A stretch of 10,541 nucleotides of DNA from Chloroflexota bacterium (lineage in GTDB: Bacteria; Chloroflexota; Dehalococcoidia; Lucifugimonadales; Lucifugimonadaceae): positions 1 through 10,541 of the forward strand of contig JAJCYX010000427.1 of the NCBI GenBank assembly GCA_029262715.1, given 5' to 3'. Positions 1 to 6,545 of this stretch are shown one piece after another. Every line of letters starts with the position of its first letter. Positions within the stretch are counted from its first letter, which is position 1. The translations under genes were made by a program, and so were the position numbers. The notes under the pieces were generated by a model. The model made no database searches and was not told where the DNA came from. It saw nothing but the letters and a program-made list of their open reading frames with translations.

Positions 1-16
1 CCTTCGTATTCACCGG

Positions 17-34
17 GTGGCTTAGCCACTTTTT
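17..34 (+). terminator. Possible intrinsic terminator of a gene left of the window
   Basis: A short stem GTGGC (17-21), loop TTA and GCCAC (25-29) is followed at once by five T (30-34). This is the layout of a rho-independent terminator for a + strand gene ending before the window. The stem is only 5 bp, so it could be chance. Confidence 0.35.
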
Positions 35-105
35 CGTTCCAGCAGCTACTCGCGCCCCACCGGCAAACGCAGCTTGTCACATCGCTAAACGCTGCACGCG
101 GCCTG

Positions 106-134
106 TTGACACTTATTGAACATCGTGGCATCTT
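106..134 (+). promoter_or_regulatory. Possible promoter of the Fur-family gene
   Basis: A perfect -35 hexamer TTGACA sits at 106-111. At 17 bp spacing the -10 position (129-134) reads CATCTT, a weak match. It lies about 40 bp before the chosen ATG at 176, so the position is sensible, but the poor -10 keeps this tentative. Confidence 0.25.
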
Positions 135-175
135 TGGCCTCACTTTCTTATTGCGAATCTTTGCAGGAACGATTC

Positions 176-628
176 ATGGCAGAACTGCACGAGCACAACA
201 CGGCTACGCTGCTGCGGTCGGCCGGACGCAGGGTGACGAATGCGCGGCTGCATGTGGCGCATGTACTGCAGCACCACAACGGTCACATGACGGCATCGGT
301 CGTGCTTGCGGGCGTGGCTGAAGCCGATGCCCACATAGATCAGTCGACGGTGTACCGGGTGCTTGCTGACCTGCGAGATTCGGGACTGGTTGCGGAGTCG
401 AGGTTTGGTGCAGGCGAGGCCAGTTACGAGTGGGTGGCGGGCTCGAATCACCATCATCTGCACTGTGTCGAGTGCGGTGAGACGGTTCCGCTCGATGGGG
501 AGTTGGTTAGCGATTTTTCGTCGAAGGTGCTGGAGAGTCACGGTTTCGAGACGGATACGACTCACATGGTGCTAAACGGTGTCTGTGCAAAGTGCCGGGG
601 TGGCAGCACTACGTTTTCCGGTAGTTAG
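176..628 (+). CDS. Fur-family metal-responsive transcriptional regulator
   Basis: A 150-residue Fur superfamily repressor (Fur/Zur/Nur/PerR type), a cytoplasmic dimer that binds operator DNA when loaded with metal. Seen: an N-terminal winged helix with recognition segment QSTVYRVLADLRDSGLV (about 56-72); a histidine run HHHLHC (92-97) where the family binds regulatory metal; and two CxxC pairs, C97/C100 and C137/C140, the usual structural zinc site. Length is normal for the family. The frame is open back to a TTG at 116, but the ATG at 176 is preferred: it has an upstream AGGAA-like ribosome site and leaves a standard N-terminus. The next gene downstream is a nickel/cobalt-type permease, so a nickel, cobalt or zinc sensor is plausible. 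The metal cannot be told from sequence alone. The short inverted repeat GAATC/GATTC just before the ATG could be an autoregulatory site, but it is weak. Confidence 0.9.
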   Translation: MAELHEHNTATLLRSAGRRVTNARLHVAHVLQHHNGHMTASVVLAGVAEADAHIDQSTVYRVLADLRDSGLVAESRFGAGEASYEWVAGSNHHHLHCVECGETVPLDGELVSDFSSKVLESHGFETDTTHMVLNGVCAKCRGGSTTFSGS

Positions 629-647
629 CGGTGCAGGTGAAGATGCC

Positions 648-774
648 TGTCATCCCGGCCACCGGGAATCCGCTTCGGGGGCAAGGGATCTTACCGCTGA
701 GAAACGCTCACCCGAGAGATTCTGAATCAAGTTCAGAATGACAAATTTTCCCGATCTCGGGTCGGGATGACAAA
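648..774. repeat. Composite palindromic intergenic repeat, three hairpins
   Basis: The gap after the Fur gene holds three hairpins of one repeat style. Hairpin 1 (648-671): TGTCAT then stem TCCCGG/CCGGGA (653-658, 662-667). Hairpin 2 (716-744): GAG then perfect 8-bp stem ATTCTGAA/TTCAGAAT (719-726, 732-739) with loop TCAAG, then GACAA. Hairpin 3 (749-774): stem TCCCGA/TCGGGA (749-754, 762-767), then TGACAAA. Hairpin 1 points one way and hairpins 2 and 3 the other, so the block is bounded by TGTCAT and ATGACA, as in BIME-like elements. Related copies occur at 8708-8790 and 10461-10535. Confidence 0.8.
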
Positions 775-785
775 GCAAGCGAGGC

Positions 786-864
786 CATGCCGCTGAAAAC
801 GCAGCTTGCTGCTCGGGATGACTAAGAAATTGCGGCTATGCCGCAGAAAACGCAGCTTGCTGCT
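786..864. repeat. Direct repeat pair, AAAACGCAGC-type hairpin module
   Basis: Two copies of about 28 bp (786-813 and 837-864) are nearly identical and spaced 51 bp apart. Each contains GAAAACGCAGCTTGCTGCT, whose core folds as GCAGC, TT, GCTGC (801-812 and 852-863). The first copy is followed by CGGGATGAC, the same tail seen in the larger repeat family. The second runs into the permease ribosome-binding site. A diverged related module occurs at 61-103, and a covarying one at 8791-8808. Confidence 0.8.
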
Positions 865-875
865 ATGGAGGCTAA

Positions 876-1613
876 ATGGCTGCTGAGATAGGGATTGCGC
901 TGGTTGGAACCGGACTCGGGCTGGGGCTTCGGCACGGCATCGACTGGGATCACATTGCCGCAATTTCAGACGTCACAACAGCACAGCGCAGCCGCACCCG
1001 CAGCGTCGCCATGGGCATGCTCTACGCAGCGGGCCACGCAGCCGTCGTCGTCGTGCTCGGGCTGCTCGCAATCTGGGCTGGAAGCACGCTGCCCGACTCT
1101 GTCGATCCATTCATGGACGCTCTAGTTGGCGTGACGCTGGTGCTACTTGGCGCCTGGATACTGTGGTCGCTTGTGAGAAACCGTGGACGGCTGGTTCTGC
1201 GTAGCAGGTGGATGCTTCTGGCCGATGTTGTGCGGAGCGGATATCGCAAAGTGGCGAGGCAGGACGCCAGCAAGGAAGCACGGCCAAGAGGTAGCTACGG
1301 CGTTGCGTCTTCTACTACCGTTGGAGCGATTCACGGCATCGGCGCAGAGACCGGCACACAGGCGCTTTTGCTGGCTTCTGCGGCCGGAGCGACCTCGGCA
1401 GCAGCGGGTAGCTTTCTGCTCGTGTCGTTCGCCATCGGGCTGGTCGCATCGAACCTGCTCATCACAGTGGCAGCGACGTTCGGCTGGATCGGCGCAAACT
1501 CGCAGCGTGCGGTTCAGTTGGTACTTGGACTTTCGATAGCCGCATTCAGCCTGGCAGTCGGTTTCCTGTTTCTGTTCCAGAAATCGGACTCGCTACCCGG
1601 TTTCTTCAGCTAG
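876..1613 (+). CDS. NiCoT-like nickel/cobalt permease
   Basis: A 245-residue integral membrane protein related to the NiCoT / HoxN-NixA class of secondary nickel or cobalt transporters. Seen: the HX4DH signature (H20, D25, H26) in the first membrane segment; GHAAVV (53-58), matching the family's GHSxVV in segment two; and GIGAETGTQ (154-162), matching the LGFDTATE-type motif. About six hydrophobic segments (roughly 5-30, 46-68, 80-100, 146-172, 176-203, 212-235) flank a basic cytoplasmic loop (101-140). It is shorter than classical eight-segment NiCoTs (about 330-350 residues), so substrate and direction are inferred and related UreH/HupE-like roles are possible. The ATG at 876 has GGAG at 867-870 with 5-nt spacing, lying inside a repeat copy. 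The upstream Fur-type regulator may control it, but no clear operator is visible. Confidence 0.75.
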   Translation: MAAEIGIALVGTGLGLGLRHGIDWDHIAAISDVTTAQRSRTRSVAMGMLYAAGHAAVVVVLGLLAIWAGSTLPDSVDPFMDALVGVTLVLLGAWILWSLVRNRGRLVLRSRWMLLADVVRSGYRKVARQDASKEARPRGSYGVASSTTVGAIHGIGAETGTQALLLASAAGATSAAAGSFLLVSFAIGLVASNLLITVAATFGWIGANSQRAVQLVLGLSIAAFSLAVGFLFLFQKSDSLPGFFS

Positions 1614-1787
1614 CACTGCGCCCATTCGATGTGTCTCTTCGGTGAGCGAGCGGGATATTAGTGTTTCCGACGATCTCTCCAGCAGAACGCGCAACTTGGA
1701 ACCAACGGATCGAACATCCGAATCCGATGTTTGAGGTGCATTGTGATCATGGATGATACAATCGATAGATTGATCTTGATTGTCCAT
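1593..1787 (-). CDS. Possible small hypothetical protein
   Basis: A 64-residue open frame on the minus strand fills most of the gap between the permease and the RRM gene and overlaps the permease 3' end by 21 bp. Its ATG (1787) is preceded by GGAG with 8-nt spacing, a reasonable ribosome site. The product is hydrophilic, with no membrane segment, signal peptide or domain I recognise. Without homologues this may be a chance frame. Confidence 0.25.
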   Translation of the reverse strand: MDNQDQSIDCIIHDHNAPQTSDSDVRSVGSKLRVLLERSSETLISRSLTEETHRMGAVLAEETG

Positions 1788-1879
1788 AGTTTGTGCTCCA
1801 TCTTCGTTCCTAAAGATCTTGGACGGGCCGTTCTCTGTCTAATTAAGGCTTAACCTTTAGTGCTTTTTAGGAGCGCAAG

Positions 1880-2167
1880 TTGAACATATTCGTAGGAAAC
1901 CTCAGTTTTGATACCCGTGATGACGGGTTGCGTGAGGCTTTTGCAGCGCATGGTGCTGTAGACAGCGCACAGGTTGTAATGGACCGGGAAACCGGACGCT
2001 CACGAGGCTTCGGCTTCGTGGAGATGCCAGACAGTGGGGAAGCCAACGCAGCGATCTCAGCCCTCAACGGCGCAGATCTCGGTGGCCGACCGCTTACAGT
2101 CAACGAAGCCCGACCTCGTGCACCTCGCACAGGTGGCGGCGGCGGTGGTGGCGGCAGGCGCTGGTAG
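1880..2167 (+). CDS. RRM-domain RNA-binding protein with glycine-rich tail
   Basis: A 95-residue single-RRM protein of the bacterial glycine-rich RNA-binding type. Seen: RNP2 IFVGNL (3-8) and RNP1 RGFGFVEM (42-49), spaced as in a canonical RRM; a complete fold to about residue 78; then a basic glycine tail (eight glycines then RRW). It presumably binds single-stranded RNA in the cytoplasm. In cyanobacteria such proteins respond to cold and help localise mRNA; here the role is inferred only. The start is TTG at 1880, chosen because AGGAG (1869-1873) sits 6 nt upstream and because MNIFVGNL is the usual N-terminus of the family. A strong intrinsic terminator follows at 2195-2228, so it is probably a separate transcript from the sigma gene. 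Confidence 0.93.
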   Translation: MNIFVGNLSFDTRDDGLREAFAAHGAVDSAQVVMDRETGRSRGFGFVEMPDSGEANAAISALNGADLGGRPLTVNEARPRAPRTGGGGGGGGRRW

Positions 2168-2194
2168 TCAGCACAACGTACTGAACGTGCGAAT

Positions 2195-2228
2195 AAGCCC
2201 TCTGGTCATGAGTGCCAGGGGGCTTTTT
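2195..2228 (+). terminator. Strong rho-independent terminator after the RRM gene
   Basis: An 11-bp stem AAGCCCTCTGG / CCAGGGGGCTT (one G-U wobble) with a 9-nt loop, ending in TTTTT (2224-2228). It starts 27 bp after the RRM stop codon. Confidence 0.9.
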
Positions 2229-2309
2229 CCGCTTCAACGGGGCATACCCCAAGCGCTGATCGCCACACCTGACTGAGTCTTATGACCGGACCGAAATGAT
2301 GAAAGTTCC

Positions 2310-3845
2310 ATGCCACTAAAACGTGCCGACCCTCCAATCTCCTTCGGAGATTCTGAAAGTGATTCATTCACTGACGCCGCTGCTTCAAGATTTAACGACG
2401 ACGGAGGCAGCGACTCAGATTCCGAATCGGGAGTTGTTAACCGTACCTCGCTCGAGATATGGGAGAACAACCGGTCGCTCGATCAAGCTGCTCAGCGCAC
2501 CACGGAAACGGAGAAAACCGCAGCCGGTGAGTTTGCTGACGATTCGGTCCGCATGTACCTCCGAGATATCGGAAAAGTAGAACTCCTGACCGCTGTTGAA
2601 GAGGCGACGCTTGCCCGCGCCATCGAGCTTGCGTTCTGGCGTGACAGGTTGGACAAAGAGATAACTGGCGAGGACTCGGACGACTCTGGGCCAGATAAAG
2701 AGGCGGAGGCGTTACAGGTTCCGTCTGAAGTGTTGGTGGCAGAGGTCCTTCGGCGCATCGGCGCCAATGTTGAGATAGCAACCCTTGTGGCTCGCTACCT
2801 GGGTCTTGCATTACCTGTCACCCTATCGACCGTTATTTCCGACCCAGCGTTTCGAGCCATCCTTGACGGCGCACGCCACGAAGAGCTCGTCAATTTCATC
2901 TCTGACGCTATCGGCATTGAGCCTGACGACGCCCAGAAGTCTCTTGTCGAACTATCTGTACTCACTCGCCTGATCCCTCAGGACTTGACCGAGATGATCG
3001 GATCAGACCCTGCTCTGACAGACCTGCCTGACCAGCTTCATGGCGGTTCCGGCGTAGCAGACCAGCTCTCAAATGTTTCGTCCATGCTGGATGCCCATCT
3101 TCAACACATCAAGGCAGACGCTACAAGAGCTCGGCTTCACCTTGGCGAAGCGAACCTGCGCCTCGTCGTCAGCGTTGCTAAGAAGTACACCAACCGCGGC
3201 CTGTCGCTGCTCGACCTCATTCAAGAGGGAAACATTGGCTTGATGCGGGCGATCGAGAAGTTCGATTTCCGGCGTGGCTACAAGTTCAGCACGTACGCAA
3301 CGTGGTGGATCAGACAGGGAATCAGCCGGGGTGCAGCAGAGAAGTCCCGGACTATCCGGCTGCCGGTTCACGCATCAGAGCGGCTGAACAAGATCCTGAT
3401 GATTCAGAAGACGCTTGGGCAGGAGCTTGGCCGCGTGCCAACAAACCTGGAGATAGCGAACCAGATCGGTTTGCCTGTACTACAGGTGATCGAAACGATT
3501 GCATCCGGCCGAACACCAGTGTCGCTGGAAAGTCCGATTGGCGAGGACGGCACCGCAGAGCTGGGTGATTTCATTCCTGACAACAAGACCCAGCCGGTTG
3601 AAGAAACTGCCATTGATCTTTCCTGCCGCGAGCAGGTGGACAAGTTGCTCGACAATCTCAGTTCGCGTGAACAGAGAATTCTCAGGCTGCGGTTTGGCCT
3701 GGTAGACGGCTCGGCCCACACGCTTGAGCAAATTGGCACTGAATTCGATCTCACACGTGAGCGTATTCGCCAGATCGAACGCAAGGCGCTGAAACAGCTC
3801 CGCCTTGTACCGGAGTCTCAGCAGACCCGCGAATACCTGCGGTAA
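2310..3845 (+). CDS. Primary-type sigma-70 factor (RpoD/SigA-like)
   Basis: A 511-residue sigma factor that directs RNA polymerase to promoters. Domains in order: an acidic Ser/Asp-rich N-terminus (about 1-75) in place of a recognisable region 1.1; region 1.2, DDSVRMYLRDIGKVELLT (about 77-94); a long poorly conserved insert (about 108-267); region 2 from about 281, with LLDLIQEGNIGLMRAIEKF and YKFSTYATWWIRQ (regions 2.2-2.4); region 3 (RTIRLPVH onward); and region 4 with a complete helix-turn-helix (about 470-498, ending RIRQIERKALKQLR). Region 2.4 reads RQGIS where RpoD has RQAIT, so the usual promoter-contact threonine is serine, a mild change. The insert resembles the non-conserved region of some primary sigmas in position. 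A group 2 (non-essential) sigma is possible. ATG 2310 has only a weak ribosome site, but no other in-frame start fits better. Confidence 0.93.
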   Translation: MPLKRADPPISFGDSESDSFTDAAASRFNDDGGSDSDSESGVVNRTSLEIWENNRSLDQAAQRTTETEKTAAGEFADDSVRMYLRDIGKVELLTAVEEATLARAIELAFWRDRLDKEITGEDSDDSGPDKEAEALQVPSEVLVAEVLRRIGANVEIATLVARYLGLALPVTLSTVISDPAFRAILDGARHEELVNFISDAIGIEPDDAQKSLVELSVLTRLIPQDLTEMIGSDPALTDLPDQLHGGSGVADQLSNVSSMLDAHLQHIKADATRARLHLGEANLRLVVSVAKKYTNRGLSLLDLIQEGNIGLMRAIEKFDFRRGYKFSTYATWWIRQGISRGAAEKSRTIRLPVHASERLNKILMIQKTLGQELGRVPTNLEIANQIGLPVLQVIETIASGRTPVSLESPIGEDGTAELGDFIPDNKTQPVEETAIDLSCREQVDKLLDNLSSREQRILRLRFGLVDGSAHTLEQIGTEFDLTRERIRQIERKALKQLRLVPESQQTREYLR

Positions 3846-3905
3846 ACGGGATATCATTGCCCGGACCTGCTGACAGGACCACAGCTGCACGGCCGTAGCC
3901 TCTAT

Positions 3906-4700
3906 ATGACGCACCAGATCGAATCGGCAGAATCGAACCACTCACGTTCCCTGATGGCGGACGTCAGGCACCGTTGGTGGCAGATGAATTACCACGCGTT
4001 GCATTTTGGCGTGGTCAAACCGTTCAAACACGCACTCGGTTATGACGTGAGAGCGGAGGGCGTGATCCCTGAATCCAGGCCGTTAATGCTAGTGCCGGTT
4101 CACCGGACTTCGATCGATATCTTCGCCATTTCAGAGGTCTTAGGCGAGTTTGTCAGTTACGTCTCGACTGACAATTTCGGGCACAACCGCATTGCGAACT
4201 GGGCGCAGAAACTAATGACTTCGGCGCTGGGTTCGATTGTTTGGCAGAAAAAAGGGATTGCTAACCCCAGGGCGCGGGCGCTTGCGCTAGCTCGGGATGT
4301 GGAGCACCGACTTTCACGCAACCAGATCGTTGCTGCGTTCACGCAGGGCGAATATCAGCCTAATTCTGTAGACACTATCGAAGACGGTTTGCTCGGTCTG
4401 CTGCACCGCCACGAAACTCGTCATCTGCGCAAGACGGGGCAGGAGATCCGCGTTCCGATTGTTCCGGTTGGCCTTGAATATGACCACCACGGCAATGGCA
4501 TGGTTTTCTCGAACTTCGGGAGGAACCTGGCAAATGTCGTGCCGTTTCTCCCTCACTGGATTGTGCCTGCGCTGGGCTCAAGCGTGACGGTCCGTTTCGG
4601 GGAGCCGCAGTATTTCGATGGCCGCACTCCTTCTGAGGTGGCACAGGAAGTTATGCGCGAGGCGGCCGCTTTGAGCAATATCCCTTACAGGGTTGATTAA
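3906..4700 (+). CDS. PlsC-type acyltransferase (1-acylglycerol-3-phosphate acyltransferase-like)
   Basis: A 264-residue member of the PlsC/LPLAT superfamily, which moves acyl chains onto lysophosphatidic acid or similar acceptors at the inner membrane. Seen: motif I HX4D as HRTSID (H66, D71), the catalytic pair; a motif III-like FTQGEYQP (145-152); and motif IV VPIVPVGLEY (183-192). There is no clear long transmembrane helix, so it is probably peripheral. Odd point: motif III normally reads FPEGTRS, while here the Glu is Gln and the Thr-Arg is Glu-Tyr, so acceptor specificity may differ from true PlsC. It follows the sigma gene by 60 bp on the same strand with no terminator between, so co-transcription is possible. 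No strong Shine-Dalgarno precedes ATG 3906; ATG 3954 is an alternative start. Confidence 0.8.
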   Translation: MTHQIESAESNHSRSLMADVRHRWWQMNYHALHFGVVKPFKHALGYDVRAEGVIPESRPLMLVPVHRTSIDIFAISEVLGEFVSYVSTDNFGHNRIANWAQKLMTSALGSIVWQKKGIANPRARALALARDVEHRLSRNQIVAAFTQGEYQPNSVDTIEDGLLGLLHRHETRHLRKTGQEIRVPIVPVGLEYDHHGNGMVFSNFGRNLANVVPFLPHWIVPALGSSVTVRFGEPQYFDGRTPSEVAQEVMREAAALSNIPYRVD

Positions 4701-4999
4701 AAAGCCAAGGGCGGGTGTAGGCCTTCGCAATGTCACGGCTCGGATCGTTGTTAGGCAGCGTGTTTTTTGACGACGACCGCTCTTATGCCATCCTGATCCT
4801 ATCGATGAGCAGTGTCTTATCCTCTTCCCTGCCCGAGCGAAGCCGAATAGGTTGATTCAGAATATCCTTACGGCCAATTTCCGAGAGCTGATGAATCAGA
4901 TAGCCGTCGATGGCTGTTGGCAATGGATCGCTCGATCCGCACCCCGTAGTTCGAACACCAGTGTCCGGACCCGTCATCTGTCTGACGGGTCCGGCAATG
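4701..4999. other. Gap without a convincing gene
   Basis: This 299-bp stretch lies between the convergent acyltransferase (+) and flavoprotein (-) genes. I see no gene I can support: a 64-residue minus frame starts inside the loop of a hairpin and lacks a ribosome site, and a 42-residue plus frame from about 4731 has none either. A T6 run near 4757 has no clear stem before it. The only strong structure is the hairpin at 4965-4994. Confidence 0.5.
4965..4994 (-). terminator. Perfect 12-bp hairpin after the flavoprotein gene
   Basis: CCGGACCCGTCA (4965-4976) pairs perfectly with TGACGGGTCCGG (4983-4994) around a 6-nt loop. It begins 5 nt beyond the minus-strand stop codon of the oxidoreductase. 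Its place suggests a terminator or mRNA 3'-end stabiliser. There is no T-tract on the minus-strand side, so classic intrinsic termination is doubtful. Confidence 0.6.
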
Positions 5000-6364
5000 C
5001 TACGTGTTGATGTTCTGATTGACGTGGAACACGTTGTCGGGATCGTATTTCCGTTTGATCTCGACTAGCCGATCGTAGTTCGCCCCGTAATTTGATTGAG
5101 ATCTGCCGCCATCATCTTCCGACATGAAGTTGACGTAGCCACCAGGCTGCGAATACGGAGTTATGGCGTCGGAATAGTCCCGGACCCACTGGATGTTGGA
5201 TTCGTCCGCTGCTGGATCGTCCCCCGCGGCCAGAATGACCATGGCCCAGTTGGCATCGCGGTGACCAAACGCTGTCGAGTCGTGAGACATACGGTGGGGC
5301 GCGCCATCTATCGGGTACAGGTGCATACTCGAACTCATCGTCGGAGCATTTGGACCGTGCTCTACGTGGACGGCAATCGCATCGTCAGTGAGCTCTTTGA
5401 CGTAGTTGCCCTTCCAGTACTGCCTTATACCTTTCGGAAATAGAGCATCAAACGCGCCGTTGATCGCGGGGAACGGAACAGGGCCGACCATCTCCGCCTT
5501 AACCTCGGCGACTTCATGGAAGGGCTTGAAGGCCGCTTCGCCTTCCTCGACCGGTCCGGTCCAGCACGCCACAAGAGCGACGAACATGTCACCGTGGCGG
5601 TCTTCCGGAATGAATGGCAACGGTGGCGCAATCTGGAAAGCCGGGAACACACCCATCTGCTCAGGTGCATCCTTCATGTATTCGCGGTAGAACCGGAAGA
5701 TCTTCTCGGTCTCCTCAATTTCATAGAACATCGGGCCCCAGTAGACATCCTTCACCGGGTGGAGTTTGTACTCAAAAGACGTGCAAACTCCAAAGTTACC
5801 ACCTCCGCCACGGAGCGCCCAGAAGAGATCTGCGTTCTCCTGCTCGCTCGCAACCAGGAACTGACCATCCGCCGTCACGACATCCACTGAGATTAGACTG
5901 TCAATTGTTAGTCCGAATCCCCGAGTAAGGTAGCCAACGCCTCCTCCCAACGTGAGACCGGAAATTCCAGTGGTTGAGATGATTCCGCCGGGTACGGCAA
6001 GTCCAAACGCATGGGTGGCAGCGTTCATGTCACCCCATGTGACACCGGCATCAGCTCGAGCAGTGGCTGTGTTCGGATCGACCCTGACGGATCGCATCTG
6101 AGAAAAATCAATGACCACTCCGTCGTCGACGGTTCCGAAGCCAGGCCCACTGTGGCCTCCACCGCGAATTGCGAGATCGAGGTTGTTCTCACGCGCATAC
6201 CGGATGCCTGACATCACATCTCCGGTATTGGCCACTCGAATCACGGCTACAGGTCGTCGATCAATCATCCCATTATGGACAGCACGGGCTTCGTCATATG
6301 TTTGATCCCCGGGAACGATTAATTCGCCGTGCAGTTGTTCTCGCAGTTCGTCTAGAGTCGTCAT
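5000..6364 (-). CDS. FAD-linked oxidoreductase, BBE/GOOX-like (VAO/PCMH superfamily)
   Basis: A 454-residue flavoprotein that probably oxidises an alcohol, sugar or other small organic substrate with FAD. Seen: the N-terminal FAD-binding PCMH domain with IRGGGHSGPGF (67-77), where H71 is the expected covalent 8-alpha-histidyl FAD ligand; GLTLGGGVGYLTRGFGLTIDS (136-156); GGGGNFGV (186-193); a substrate domain; and the C-terminal BBE tail YDPDNVFHVNQNI (440-452). Where bicovalent members have a second FAD-linking Cys, this protein has Ile129, so attachment should be through His only. There is no signal peptide, so it is likely cytoplasmic. The frame is open to 6466, but the ATG at 6364 is preferred because GAAGGGGGG (6372-6380) lies 7 nt upstream. 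A promoter candidate precedes it, and a NIPSNAP gene lies 181 bp upstream on the same strand. The substrate is unknown. Confidence 0.92.
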   Translation of the reverse strand: MTTLDELREQLHGELIVPGDQTYDEARAVHNGMIDRRPVAVIRVANTGDVMSGIRYARENNLDLAIRGGGHSGPGFGTVDDGVVIDFSQMRSVRVDPNTATARADAGVTWGDMNAATHAFGLAVPGGIISTTGISGLTLGGGVGYLTRGFGLTIDSLISVDVVTADGQFLVASEQENADLFWALRGGGGNFGVCTSFEYKLHPVKDVYWGPMFYEIEETEKIFRFYREYMKDAPEQMGVFPAFQIAPPLPFIPEDRHGDMFVALVACWTGPVEEGEAAFKPFHEVAEVKAEMVGPVPFPAINGAFDALFPKGIRQYWKGNYVKELTDDAIAVHVEHGPNAPTMSSSMHLYPIDGAPHRMSHDSTAFGHRDANWAMVILAAGDDPAADESNIQWVRDYSDAITPYSQPGGYVNFMSEDDGGRSQSNYGANYDRLVEIKRKYDPDNVFHVNQNINT

Positions 6365-6404
6365 GTGATTGCCCCCCTTCATGAATTGATGATTAGTTGG
6401 ACTC

Positions 6405-6433
6405 AAGCTACCGCGGTGAAAGTTGGCAGTCAA
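6405..6433 (-). promoter_or_regulatory. Sigma-70 promoter candidate for the flavoprotein gene
   Basis: On the minus strand TTGACT (6433-6428) is followed after exactly 17 bp by TAGCTT (6410-6405), placing transcription start near 6398 and giving a leader of about 34 nt before ATG 6364. The heptamer ACTCAAG occurs twice around it (6401-6407 and 6435-6441), possibly a binding site. The -35 is strong and the -10 moderate. Confidence 0.45.
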
Positions 6434-6545
6434 ACTCAAGTCACCTCGAAGCAGAAATTGCTCCACCCCATAGCGACTTAAGGGTGATTTACCACCCCCA
6501 AATCTACCCGGCAGCTTAATCTCTAGTAGCGTTCGAATGCAAATT

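Noticed and set aside
116..175. TTG-initiated 20-residue extension of the Fur-family protein
   Set aside because: The ATG at 176 gives a normal Fur N-terminus and has a ribosome-site-like AGGAA; the extension overlaps the probable promoter region.
648..864. CRISPR-like array in the Fur-permease gap
   Set aside because: Repeats differ in sequence and orientation, spacing is irregular, only two units are near-identical, and no cas genes are present.
2239..2250. GGGG, CATA, CCCC mini-hairpin before the sigma gene
   Set aside because: A 4-bp stem is too short to support as a regulatory structure.
4783..4977. 64-residue minus-strand frame
   Set aside because: Its ATG lies at the loop of a perfect hairpin, there is no ribosome site, and no recognisable domain is present.
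6365..6466. N-terminal extension of the flavoprotein to 6466
   Set aside because: The ATG at 6364 has a strong GAAGGGGGG ribosome site, and the extension would cover the promoter candidate.
6525..6545. GTTCGAATGC, resembling a tRNA T-loop
   Set aside because: No acceptor stem, anticodon arm or D-arm can be built around it on either strand.
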